DNA of 17,838 bases. Source: Synergistaceae bacterium (lineage in GTDB: Bacteria > Synergistota > Synergistia > Synergistales > Synergistaceae). How positions within the stretch are numbered: position 1 is the stretch's first letter; each line of letters starts with the position of its first letter. The DNA lies in NCBI GenBank assembly GCA_012727545.1, contig JAAYHA010000031.1, positions 1-17,838 on the forward strand, given 5' to 3'. Position numbers and translations under genes: made by a program. The notes beneath the pieces are model-generated. The model was not told the DNA's origin and did not search any database. It saw nothing but the letters and a program-made list of their open reading frames with translations. Positions 1-6,698 of this stretch are shown in pieces.

Positions 1-1245
1 CTGCTGGACGACATAAGTGTCATAGTGAACAAATATAATATCATCTGCCCCGTAATGTTTTTAAAGAGCGACAGCACATTGGTCCCATCAGAGTGGTGCA
101 GAAAATTTCCGATTGAAATGATCTACTCGGGGCCCGCTGCCAGCCTCAGGGGAGCCTGTTTCATTGCCGGAGAGTACCGGGCGAAGAATTTTATCGTTGC
201 GGATATAGGGGGCACCTCTACTGATATAGGAAGGATCGAAAATGGCAAGGCAGTATTCAGTGAAAAAGGAGCAAAGATAGGTTCTTACAGGACAATGATC
301 CCCTCGCTTGACATTATGAGTATTGCGCTTGGAGGAGTCAGCAGTATAGAAATATCCAAACCAAAAAGGATCCTGGTGGGGCCGGAAAGGGCTGTGCCTT
401 TTTGCAGAGCTTCTGAGGAGACAGGTCTTTCCGCCGGTGACGTTATTGATCTCCTTATGAAAAGTTTCGCCAATGAAAAGGATACGAGCGGATCTTTGAT
501 TGATGGCAACTATACAGATTTATCAGCAGAAACCGGCTGCCTGTCGGACCATGAAATGCAATTGCCCATGATTGCCAAAGACCCATGCCGGTCCGGACCA
601 GAAAAATCGCTTACAAAAGAATTTTCATATACGCCTACTGATGCATTCAACACAATTGGGGCATCAGAGGTCGGAGATCCGGAGATATCAAAAGCAGCTT
701 CCTATGTGTTGGCGAAAATACACAGGACATCAGGATTTGATCTTGCTGAAAAGGTGTCTTTGAAAGCAAGTTCGATGCTCGAAGACTCAATAAAAGAATA
801 CTCGTCGATTTGTGGATCGCTGCCAAGGCTGTACGTTGGTATGCCTGCAGCAGTATTTGCAAAGCTGGGGGAAAAAGCGGGACACGAGGTAATTGTTCCT
901 GAAAATTATAACGTCGCAGGAGCTGCCGGAGCTGCTGTAAGCTCTATGGAACTTAGGTGCAGGGTGTTCATAATGCACAGCTTCAGTGATGACAGCTTCA
1001 CGGCTTTTCTTCCGAAGGCAACAGTATTCTCTGATAATTTTCAGGAGCTTCTGTTTGAGGCGGAGGAGGCCGGAAAGAGATATCTAAGCGAACTTGTGGA
1101 GAAGATGGGATATCCTGAAGCCAGGATCATGACAGAAAAGGACTTCAGTTATGTAGGACCCACCGGAAATATTGACACACTGCTCTCTTTGTCGATTGAG
1201 TTCCGGTCGGTTGTAGACACTGCACAACAGTTTGACCACCGGTAG
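1..1245 (+). CDS. HyuA-like hydantoinase/oxoprolinase-family ATPase, 5'-truncated by window edge
   Basis: The reading frame is open from base 1, so the true start lies upstream; about 414 codons are visible. Family features are an SGPAAS segment and, shortly after it, the phosphate-binding DIGGTSTDIG motif (about codons 68-77). The C-terminal AGAAGAAV segment matches the end of HyuA-type ASKHA ATPases. These proteins form hydantoinase or oxoprolinase subunits or, in MutL/GlmL-like relatives, act as ATP-driven partners of B12 mutases. Two family motifs look degenerate: the usual glycine-rich GAGGGSI is ALGGVSSI here, and the following VGP segment lacks the normal GPACYG. About 75 residues rich in charged and small residues separate that region from the TPTDAFNTIG segment, which in typical HyuA follows closely. 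The next gene encodes a B12-binding protein on the same strand, so I infer a chaperone or reactivase-like partner role rather than hydantoin hydrolysis. The family call is firm; the role is not. Confidence 0.8.
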   Translation: MLDDISVIVNKYNIICPVMFLKSDSTLVPSEWCRKFPIEMIYSGPAASLRGACFIAGEYRAKNFIVADIGGTSTDIGRIENGKAVFSEKGAKIGSYRTMIPSLDIMSIALGGVSSIEISKPKRILVGPERAVPFCRASEETGLSAGDVIDLLMKSFANEKDTSGSLIDGNYTDLSAETGCLSDHEMQLPMIAKDPCRSGPEKSLTKEFSYTPTDAFNTIGASEVGDPEISKAASYVLAKIHRTSGFDLAEKVSLKASSMLEDSIKEYSSICGSLPRLYVGMPAAVFAKLGEKAGHEVIVPENYNVAGAAGAAVSSMELRCRVFIMHSFSDDSFTAFLPKATVFSDNFQELLFEAEEAGKRYLSELVEKMGYPEARIMTEKDFSYVGPTGNIDTLLSLSIEFRSVVDTAQQFDHR

Positions 1246-1384
1246 TTTCTTTATAACAACTACGATTTTTATTGTGCTTATTGCATAAAAAAACAGTTAG
1301 TTTAAGTTTATCTTTCATGTAGAGGACACAATGACTATATTTAATCAATGAGCTAATATCTCTTTAAGATATGAATATTATAGA

Positions 1385-1413
1385 TTGATGTAAATGTTTA
1401 TAACCATATTAAT
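1385..1413 (+). promoter_or_regulatory. Candidate sigma-70 promoter for the B12-protein gene
   Basis: TTGATG at 1385-1390 (4 of 6 to consensus) and ATTAAT at 1408-1413 (4 of 6) are separated by 17 bases. A transcript would start near 1420, about 20 bases before the chosen ATG at 1442. In such AT-rich sequence weak matches arise by chance, so this is tentative. Confidence 0.3.
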
Positions 1414-1428
1414 TTAAGTTTGATGGAT

Positions 1429-1432
1429 GGAG
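1429..1432 (+). promoter_or_regulatory. Ribosome binding site that selects the start at 1442
   Basis: GGAG at 1429-1432 lies 9 bases before the ATG at 1442. An upstream in-frame ATG at 1427 overlaps this site and has no comparable purine tract in front of it, so the start was set at 1442. Confidence 0.65.
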
Positions 1433-1441
1433 ATTATCATA

Positions 1442-3217
1442 ATGACTGAACAAAGAAAAAAGATAAAAGAGCTTTTAATTTCGGCTAAACTTCCAAAGAT
1501 GGAGAGCGTGCTTTGTGAATCTAAAGAGATCTCTTCCTCTGTAAAGATCGGTCGTTCTTCGTTCATGGAAAAATATGGAGTCTCTTCCGAGCTTGAATAT
1601 AAACGCAGAAGCATTAAAGACGGGCATGTCATGTTCCATGCGCATATAGGTATGAACACATGGCATGAGACAGCTTACAGCCTAAAAGCCGCCTATGATT
1701 TCGCTGAAAGTAACGGCTTTATCATTGACAGGGCAGGGATCTGCCTTGACAGAAGGATGTCACTGCCGAAGGACCTGAGAAAATCTGCTCCACAAGAAAG
1801 CGGTCCATACCTTGAGACCGAGGAAGAATGGATCCAGGTGGGGCAGGCTGCCCCCATCCAGCCGCACATGGGGGATTTCATAATTGGTTTCCCCGCTTCA
1901 ACAGAAAACATGGTGTCGGCACTCCGGGCAGGTGTGACCACGATTGGAAATTTAGCCCAGTTTTTCGCCCATGAGGCACCCATGTGGAAGCGCAGGGATG
2001 TAACTACAGTCGAGACGGTAAAGGCCATAGGAGTTATGGGCTTCCTTCGAGACAAAGGTACACTTATGCATTCGTATCTTGACGACGGGTTCGGGGCCCT
2101 TTTTCTTGACTGCAGCACAAGCGCGGCATGGGCCTACCTTGACAAATACATTGTCGAAGATCTGCTTGGGGCAAAGCTTGCCCATTGCGTCGGGGGACTT
2201 GTCTCTGATCCGGTAAAAAGATCCGGATGGATATTCGCACTGGATGAGATCCACGATCACGACTGCATCGGTTCGATGTTCTACGGAGACACCATATCCT
2301 CACACAGCGATCCGGAAAAAAATCGTGCCCTGACGGCAGAATATCTTCTTTGGGACATCATGACCCAGATAGAATGTCCGACAGGCCATGCAGTTTTGCC
2401 TGTTCCTTTCACGGAAGCACACAGGGCACCCTCACTTGAAGAGATCTGCGAGGCGCAGTTGTGGGGAAGAGAGATAGAAAAGATAGCTGTTAAAATGCAC
2501 CCGCACTTTGATTTCAGTGAACCTAAGAGGTTTGCTGCTGCAATATGCAAGAAAGGCAGAAGGATATTCAACGACGCACTCTCATATCTTGAAGAATGCG
2601 GAGTTGATACAAGGGACGCGGTCCAGATGCTTTATGTGCTCAAATCAATCGGACCGAGAGTTTTTGAAGACACCTTCAATCCATCTGCTAAAAACGGCAT
2701 TGCGCCTGCAGGAGAATCATTAACGATACCAAATGACATTTTTACCAATACTCTCAAGCAGGCAGACATATGGGCTCCATATTTTAGAAGCAGCGAAGTA
2801 ACTGAGAAGCTCTCTGGACGCAGGGTGCTTCTGGCATCGACCGATGTACACGAACATGGCCTTTTGTTGATCGATAATCTGCTGCAGCAGGCAGGATGCA
2901 TGGTCGTAAACATCGGTGCGGAAAAAAACCCGGATGATGTCATCCTCGAAGGAGTCCGGTCCGGTGCGGAAATTATTTTCATCAGCACCCACAACGGTAT
3001 GGCGCTTGAATATGCAAGGAACGTGTTGGATGAGATGGAAGAGCAGAATGTTTCCATCCCGGTTTGCATGGGGGGAGTCCTCAACCAGAATACAGAAGAA
3101 GGAACCGTCCCCGTTGAGGTCTCTTCGGATCTTGAGAGACTGGGTATAGGGGTAGTTACTGATCTCAGGTTTTTGCCTGAATGTGCAGCTTCTCTTCTGG
3201 CCTCCCGGCAGAAGTAA
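1442..3217 (+). CDS. Cobalamin-dependent mutase-like protein: glutamate-mutase-like region fused to a C-terminal B12-binding domain
   Basis: A 591-residue protein. The C-terminal part (about 455-591) carries a complete B12-binding Rossmann signature: DVHEHG at 468-473 (DxHxxG, with H470 the expected lower cobalt ligand in base-off binding), a Ser-rich strand ending in L at 515-522, and GG at 544-545. Residues about 130-400 contain segments (GDFIIGFPAS, a YLDDGFGALF stretch near 212-221, PTGHAVLPVPFTEAHR near 313-328) that resemble the barrel of methylaspartate mutase epsilon subunits. I infer an adenosylcobalamin radical mutase or aminomutase with catalytic and B12 domains on one chain, unlike the two-subunit glutamate mutase. 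The substrate is unknown; a corrinoid methyl carrier is less likely because of the large N-terminal region. The upstream HyuA-like ATPase and downstream TRAP binding protein suggest a catabolic set. No signal peptide, so cytoplasmic. B12 binding is firm; the mutase assignment is moderate. Confidence 0.75.
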   Translation: MTEQRKKIKELLISAKLPKMESVLCESKEISSSVKIGRSSFMEKYGVSSELEYKRRSIKDGHVMFHAHIGMNTWHETAYSLKAAYDFAESNGFIIDRAGICLDRRMSLPKDLRKSAPQESGPYLETEEEWIQVGQAAPIQPHMGDFIIGFPASTENMVSALRAGVTTIGNLAQFFAHEAPMWKRRDVTTVETVKAIGVMGFLRDKGTLMHSYLDDGFGALFLDCSTSAAWAYLDKYIVEDLLGAKLAHCVGGLVSDPVKRSGWIFALDEIHDHDCIGSMFYGDTISSHSDPEKNRALTAEYLLWDIMTQIECPTGHAVLPVPFTEAHRAPSLEEICEAQLWGREIEKIAVKMHPHFDFSEPKRFAAAICKKGRRIFNDALSYLEECGVDTRDAVQMLYVLKSIGPRVFEDTFNPSAKNGIAPAGESLTIPNDIFTNTLKQADIWAPYFRSSEVTEKLSGRRVLLASTDVHEHGLLLIDNLLQQAGCMVVNIGAEKNPDDVILEGVRSGAEIIFISTHNGMALEYARNVLDEMEEQNVSIPVCMGGVLNQNTEEGTVPVEVSSDLERLGIGVVTDLRFLPECAASLLASRQK

Positions 3218-3262
3218 GGTATTTGCAAGAAGATGATATCAAAGAAATTGGGAGTGATAGGG

Positions 3263-4300
3263 ATGACAATTACAAAGCGTTTAGTTATGTTTTCTTTAGT
3301 TTTTCTTTTTTGTGCTGTTACGTTGACAGGCACCGTACAGTCAGCGGCTGCCGCACCCTTGGTGCTTAAGTTTGCGGGACAGAACCCCCCGGAACATTTT
3401 GCGACTATTTCTATGAACGAAATAGCCAAGGAAGTTGCCCAGAAGACCAACAACAGAGTACAGATCAAGGTTTTTCCTGCCAACCAGCTCGGTGATTACT
3501 CACTGGTTTATGAGGAGCTTATAAGAGGGACGGTCGAAATGGCGATGATATCTTTCCCGAGCCAGTTCGACAGCAGAATGGACCTGATTTATGTCCAGGG
3601 ATACACAAGCAGTTATGAGCAGGTCGCAAAAGTCTACGATCCTGATGGATGGTTCTTCAAAAAAATGGATGAATTCAATTCCAATCTGGGAGTAAAGCTT
3701 TTGGGAATGTATCTTGAGGGCATGGTGGGCATAGGAACGGTCAAGCCAATGAGGGATCCTTTGAACCCAAAGGTAGACAAAGGAGTGCTCCTTCGTATCC
3801 CGAACATGGACGTATTTAAGACAGCGCTGGAAGGTGCCAAATTCCGCACGATCTCTATTCCCTTTGCGGATGTTTATCAGGCGATGCAGACGGGAGTCTG
3901 CGACGGTGATACAGGATATTCTATCGTTGCCGCTTACACGACATTCGGTGATGTTATCAAACATTGGTACAACTTCAACAAAAACACTGAATGCCTTGGC
4001 GTAATGGTCAGCGACAAAGTATGGAATAAGCTCTCCCCCGAAGACCGTAAAGTTCTTCAGCAGGCTGTGAACAAACAGGCTGCCCAGAGCATCACGAACG
4101 CAAAAGCTAACGACCAGAAGTACCTTGATCTCATGAAAAAGAAAGGGGTACAGGTACACATGTATACTCCTAAAGAACTGAAACCAACGATGGACGCTTT
4201 TGCCGCGACCTGGAGTCAGCTTGACCAGAGCAAGGGCAAGGAACTTATGGATGAGTTCAAGAAGGAAATGAAGAAGATCTCGGACGAGATAACCAAGTAA
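3263..4300 (+). CDS. dctP: TRAP transporter solute-binding protein, DctP family
   Basis: A 345-residue periplasmic binding protein for tripartite ATP-independent periplasmic transport, normally feeding carboxylates or related acids to DctQ/DctM membrane subunits. The N-terminus is a classical signal peptide: KR at 5-6, a hydrophobic core about 8-24, then a QSAAAAP cleavage region near 27-32, with no lipobox cysteine. The mature part begins LVLKFAGQNPPEHF and contains the family segment around LRIP (R178, the position of the conserved substrate-carboxylate arginine) and IPFADVYQAMQTGVCDGD (about 199-216). The start at 3263 is preceded by GGGAG at 3250-3254 with 8 bases of spacing; an in-frame ATG at 3233 has poorer spacing and would extend the region before the signal peptide. 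It lies 45 bases after the B12-protein gene and is closed by a strong terminator, so probably co-transcribed with it. No DctQ or DctM gene is in the window, so this is a binding protein without local permease. Confidence 0.88.
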   Translation: MTITKRLVMFSLVFLFCAVTLTGTVQSAAAAPLVLKFAGQNPPEHFATISMNEIAKEVAQKTNNRVQIKVFPANQLGDYSLVYEELIRGTVEMAMISFPSQFDSRMDLIYVQGYTSSYEQVAKVYDPDGWFFKKMDEFNSNLGVKLLGMYLEGMVGIGTVKPMRDPLNPKVDKGVLLRIPNMDVFKTALEGAKFRTISIPFADVYQAMQTGVCDGDTGYSIVAAYTTFGDVIKHWYNFNKNTECLGVMVSDKVWNKLSPEDRKVLQQAVNKQAAQSITNAKANDQKYLDLMKKKGVQVHMYTPKELKPTMDAFAATWSQLDQSKGKELMDEFKKEMKKISDEITK

Positions 4301-4341
4301 ACAGCCTCCCAACGGCTTTTTTACAACACATATCCGGGACG

Positions 4342-4390
4342 GAAAGAGCCTCCGCATTAGTTTGCCGCGGAGGCTCTTTCTCTTTTGGTT
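4342..4390 (+). terminator. Rho-independent terminator after the TRAP binding protein gene
   Basis: Left arm 4342-4355 pairs with right arm 4367-4380 in a perfect 14-bp GC-rich stem with an 11-base loop, followed by a T-rich tail (TCTTTTGGTTTT). The tail is on the + side only, so it mainly ends the 1442-4300 transcription unit. The opposing regulator gene also ends just beyond it. Confidence 0.9.
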
Positions 4391-4415
4391 TTAAGATCTC
4401 ATTTGATTGAAAAAA

Positions 4416-5666
4416 TCATTGTTCCTGTTTTTTCCCTCCGGAAACACCAAGTTTTTTCATAAGAAGTACAAGGTAAAATGAGATGACTTCTTCAAAGTTT
4501 TCGATAGATATGTTGAACCTTTCTTCAACTTTGGCAAGCCTGTAGGCAAGGGTGTTCCTGTGCAGGTGGAGTTTTTCTGCGGCCTTCTGCTTGCTGAAGA
4601 AACATTCGCAGTATGTGGAGAATGTTTCGAGAAGATCTGTCGTGTCGCTCTCTTCGTGGTATTCTGCGAGTTTTTTTTCAAGATATTTCAAGGAGTAGTG
4701 TGGATTTACTGATAGCAGAAGATGCTCAAGCAGCATTTCATTAAAGGAATAGACTCCCGGAGGCATGGATAATTTTTCTGCTACGGAGACCACTTCCCAG
4801 GAGTTGCTGTAAGCAAAGGGCATTTCATAAAGATTTTGTGCAGGATGGCCTATACCGATGATCGTCTCTATGGAAGCATCCTTAAGTTTTTCCCATATCT
4901 CCTTTGAAAGTTCTTTGGCGCGGTCAAGTTCAGCAGTAAGCGGTTCTCCCTCAATGCTTTCCAGTTTCCAGAATATTACAAACCTGTCTCTCGAAACTGA
5001 AGCGATTATATTTTGCGGATCGGGGAATATCTCCCTTAATATCTCTATCACCCTTGAATGTGTTGCGCCATAATCTATTTCATCAGAAATAGGGTCGGAG
5101 TTGCTTTTGTATGAGAGCCTGACAGGGTTCTTCTCCAACCCAAGCCCTCTGAAATTTGAGAAGAAGATTGCGATCGCTCCCCTTTGCACGTCCAGTTGGA
5201 TACCAAGCCTCTCCGCCCTTTCGGGAAGTTTCGAAAGATCATCCCTTCTTGGGTCGAATGAGCTGATGTCGTTGACCAGCTCGTCGATCTTACTTTGGGA
5301 TGATCGAAGCGATGGAGAATATATTTTTTCTCGGAGCATGCTTTCGATCTGGTTTTTGAGCAGAGTGGAGAATTGAAGAACTATTTCAGGTTCACCGGCA
5401 ATGGCCGCTGTACCTATTACCTGACCATTGAAGAAAATAGGGAATGTTGAACCGGGATACCACACGCCAAGCTTTCGCGCTGCATCTTCGTCATCGAAAC
5501 TCATTTTTTTATATTTTATGCATGGCAAAGAGGGCGGATGAAATTCACCCAGCCTTTCCTTTGCAGGAGCACCGATAATTATCCCGTTGATATCCGTGAT
5601 TATGATGCTCCTGCCCATTAATCCGCTGAGGTATTCAGAAATTTCCTGGGCATATTTTTCCAGCAT
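4416..5666 (-). CDS. cdaR: CdaR/PucR-family transcriptional regulator
   Basis: A 416-residue regulator with the CdaR arrangement. Residues about 5-135 are a putative sugar-diacid-recognition-type sensor (ITDINGIIIGAP, then YPGSTFPIFFNGQVIGTAAI near 70-89). Residues about 140-300 are a degenerate GGDEF-like middle region. Residues about 345-403 are a PucR-type helix-turn-helix with the hallmark HLHRNTLAYRLAKVEERF near 368-385. Such proteins usually activate uptake and catabolic genes for small acids, purines or amino acids; the ligand here cannot be read from sequence. GGAGG on the minus strand (5675-5679) sits 8 bases before the ATG. It follows the two ABC permease genes on the same strand but is separated from them by a terminator-like hairpin, and it converges with the TRAP gene across the terminator at 4342-4390. 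It could control either neighbour. No obvious promoter of its own was found. The symbol marks the family and is not proven orthology. Confidence 0.85.
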   Translation of the reverse strand: MLEKYAQEISEYLSGLMGRSIIITDINGIIIGAPAKERLGEFHPPSLPCIKYKKMSFDDEDAARKLGVWYPGSTFPIFFNGQVIGTAAIAGEPEIVLQFSTLLKNQIESMLREKIYSPSLRSSQSKIDELVNDISSFDPRRDDLSKLPERAERLGIQLDVQRGAIAIFFSNFRGLGLEKNPVRLSYKSNSDPISDEIDYGATHSRVIEILREIFPDPQNIIASVSRDRFVIFWKLESIEGEPLTAELDRAKELSKEIWEKLKDASIETIIGIGHPAQNLYEMPFAYSNSWEVVSVAEKLSMPPGVYSFNEMLLEHLLLSVNPHYSLKYLEKKLAEYHEESDTTDLLETFSTYCECFFSKQKAAEKLHLHRNTLAYRLAKVEERFNISIENFEEVISFYLVLLMKKLGVSGGKKQEQ

Positions 5667-5704
5667 TATCGGTACCTCCTCTGTTCGTAGTCGGATCCTG
5701 GGCC

Positions 5705-5740
5705 ATAAAAAAGGCTGAAAACCTTTTTCAGTGATCAGCC
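5705..5740 (-). terminator. Terminator-like hairpin after the nupPQ permease genes
   Basis: Read on the minus strand, GGCTGA and TCAGCC pair around a 16-base loop, with an alternative inner 7-bp stem CTGAAAA/TTTTCAG around a 3-base loop. Both are followed directly by a run of six Ts. It lies between the NupQ-like gene and the CdaR-type gene and probably separates their transcripts at least partly. Confidence 0.65.
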
Positions 5741-5768
5741 CCTTGTTTTCGTTATTAAATTTGTAGGG

Positions 5769-6698
5769 TCAATCTCGGTCTTCCCGTCTGAACGGAATGC
5801 TCAGTGCCGCAGGCGCGCCCAGGAGTATGCCCTTCCCTGCCCTGATGGAAACAATAGTCAGGACGATAATTGTCATCAGATATGGCAGCGTAAGCAGGAG
5901 AGATGCTGAAATACTAGTACCCATAGCCTGCATCCTAAGCTGCAGGGCTTCGACTCCTCCGAAAAGATAAGCACCCAGGGCCGCTCGAGCAGGGTTCCAG
6001 AGTCCGAATATTACCAGGGCTACCGCTATCCATCCCCTTCCGGCTGTCATGCCTTCGATCCACATCTGAGCGTAGACTACAGAAAGATAGCCGCCGCCGA
6101 GTCCGGCAAGGCCGCCGCCGAACATGCAGTAGAAGTAGCGAATGTATGTGACAGGGATCCCCATTGCATCTGCCGCCCTGGGGTTCTCACCGACTGCTCT
6201 CAGATTCAGCCCGGCGCGTGTCCTGAAGAGAAACCAGCACAGCGCCGCGATGAGAGCGTATGAAACATAGACCATCGCGTTGTGCTGGAAGAAGATCGGT
6301 CCTATGAAGGGAATATCACCGAGAAAAGGCATTTTATACGCTGTCATTCCGGCGATAGTCTCTCCGATCACGCTCCTGCCCAGAAGTGCGCTGAGGCCGT
6401 AGCCTGTAAGGACCATCGCAAGGCCGCTTACTACCTGGTTGCACATCAGGGTGATGCACAAAAATGCATGGATCAGTGTTATTGCCGCACCTGCGAAAAA
6501 TGAGGCGAGGAGTCCAAGCCAGGGATCGCCGGTTGACTTTGTGACTGCGAACCCGGTATAAGCTCCGACAAGCATTACCCCTTCAAGTCCAAGGTTCATG
6601 ACCCCGGCTCTCTCGGAGATCACTTCACCGAGTGTGGCGTAAAGTACGGGTGTCCCGCTTCTGACCGCTGAAGCCAGGATAGCTATCAGGAAATCCAT
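5769..6698 (-). CDS. nupQ: BMP/nucleoside-type ABC transporter permease, NupQ-like
   Basis: A 309-residue, highly hydrophobic inner-membrane permease of the BPD_transp_2 superfamily. Diagnostic segments are SERAGVMNLGLEGVMLVGA (28-46) and VGENPRAADAMGIP (169-182), followed by glycine-rich membrane segments (FGGGLAGLGGGYLS, 193-206). In the family it forms the channel with a second permease (NupP-like), driven by a NupO-type ATPase and fed by a BMP lipoprotein that binds nucleosides or related compounds. The ATG directly abuts the NupP stop codon (TAGATG), and its GGAGG lies inside the end of nupP, which indicates translational coupling. No ATPase or BMP gene is present nearby. Nucleoside specificity is the family default and is not shown by this sequence. 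The hairpin at 5705-5740 follows the gene. Confidence 0.87.
   Translation of the reverse strand: MDFLIAILASAVRSGTPVLYATLGEVISERAGVMNLGLEGVMLVGAYTGFAVTKSTGDPWLGLLASFFAGAAITLIHAFLCITLMCNQVVSGLAMVLTGYGLSALLGRSVIGETIAGMTAYKMPFLGDIPFIGPIFFQHNAMVYVSYALIAALCWFLFRTRAGLNLRAVGENPRAADAMGIPVTYIRYFYCMFGGGLAGLGGGYLSVVYAQMWIEGMTAGRGWIAVALVIFGLWNPARAALGAYLFGGVEALQLRMQAMGTSISASLLLTLPYLMTIIVLTIVSIRAGKGILLGAPAALSIPFRREDRD

Larger units (their letters stand above)
1246..1441. other. AT-rich intergenic region between HyuA-like and B12-protein genes
   Basis: This is the longest non-coding gap in the window, about 196 bases, and it is much more AT-rich than the flanking genes. It holds a small inverted repeat (ATATCT at 1356-1361, AGATAT at 1367-1372, 5-base loop) and a weak promoter candidate at 1385-1413. 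I see no GC-rich hairpin with a T-run that would terminate the HyuA-like gene, and no recognisable riboswitch, so read-through from upstream remains possible. Confidence 0.6.

Noticed and set aside
1246..1441. Possible cobalamin riboswitch upstream of the B12-protein gene
   Set aside because: The region is AT-rich, lacks a recognisable B12-box-like conserved core and the GC-rich paired elements, and at 196 bases leaves little room for a full element plus expression platform.
3233..3262. Upstream ATG of the TRAP binding protein at 3233
   Set aside because: The only purine tract is too far upstream, and the inner ATG at 3263 has GGGAG at 8 bases and gives a normal-length signal peptide.
2632..3483. 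Long minus-strand open frame across the end of the B12-protein gene
   Set aside because: It overlaps the unmistakable B12 domain and TRAP signal peptide on the + strand, has low-complexity composition and no ribosome site.
3500..4357. Long open frame on the minus strand opposite the TRAP binding protein
   Set aside because: Its product has no family features, and the + strand gene has signal peptide, conserved motifs and ribosome site. The antisense frame is a by-product of codon use.
4404..4418. Small inverted repeat TGATT/AATCA at the end of the CdaR-type gene
   Set aside because: Five A-T-rich base pairs overlapping the stop codon are too weak to be called a terminator; the strong hairpin at 4342-4380 lies just beyond.
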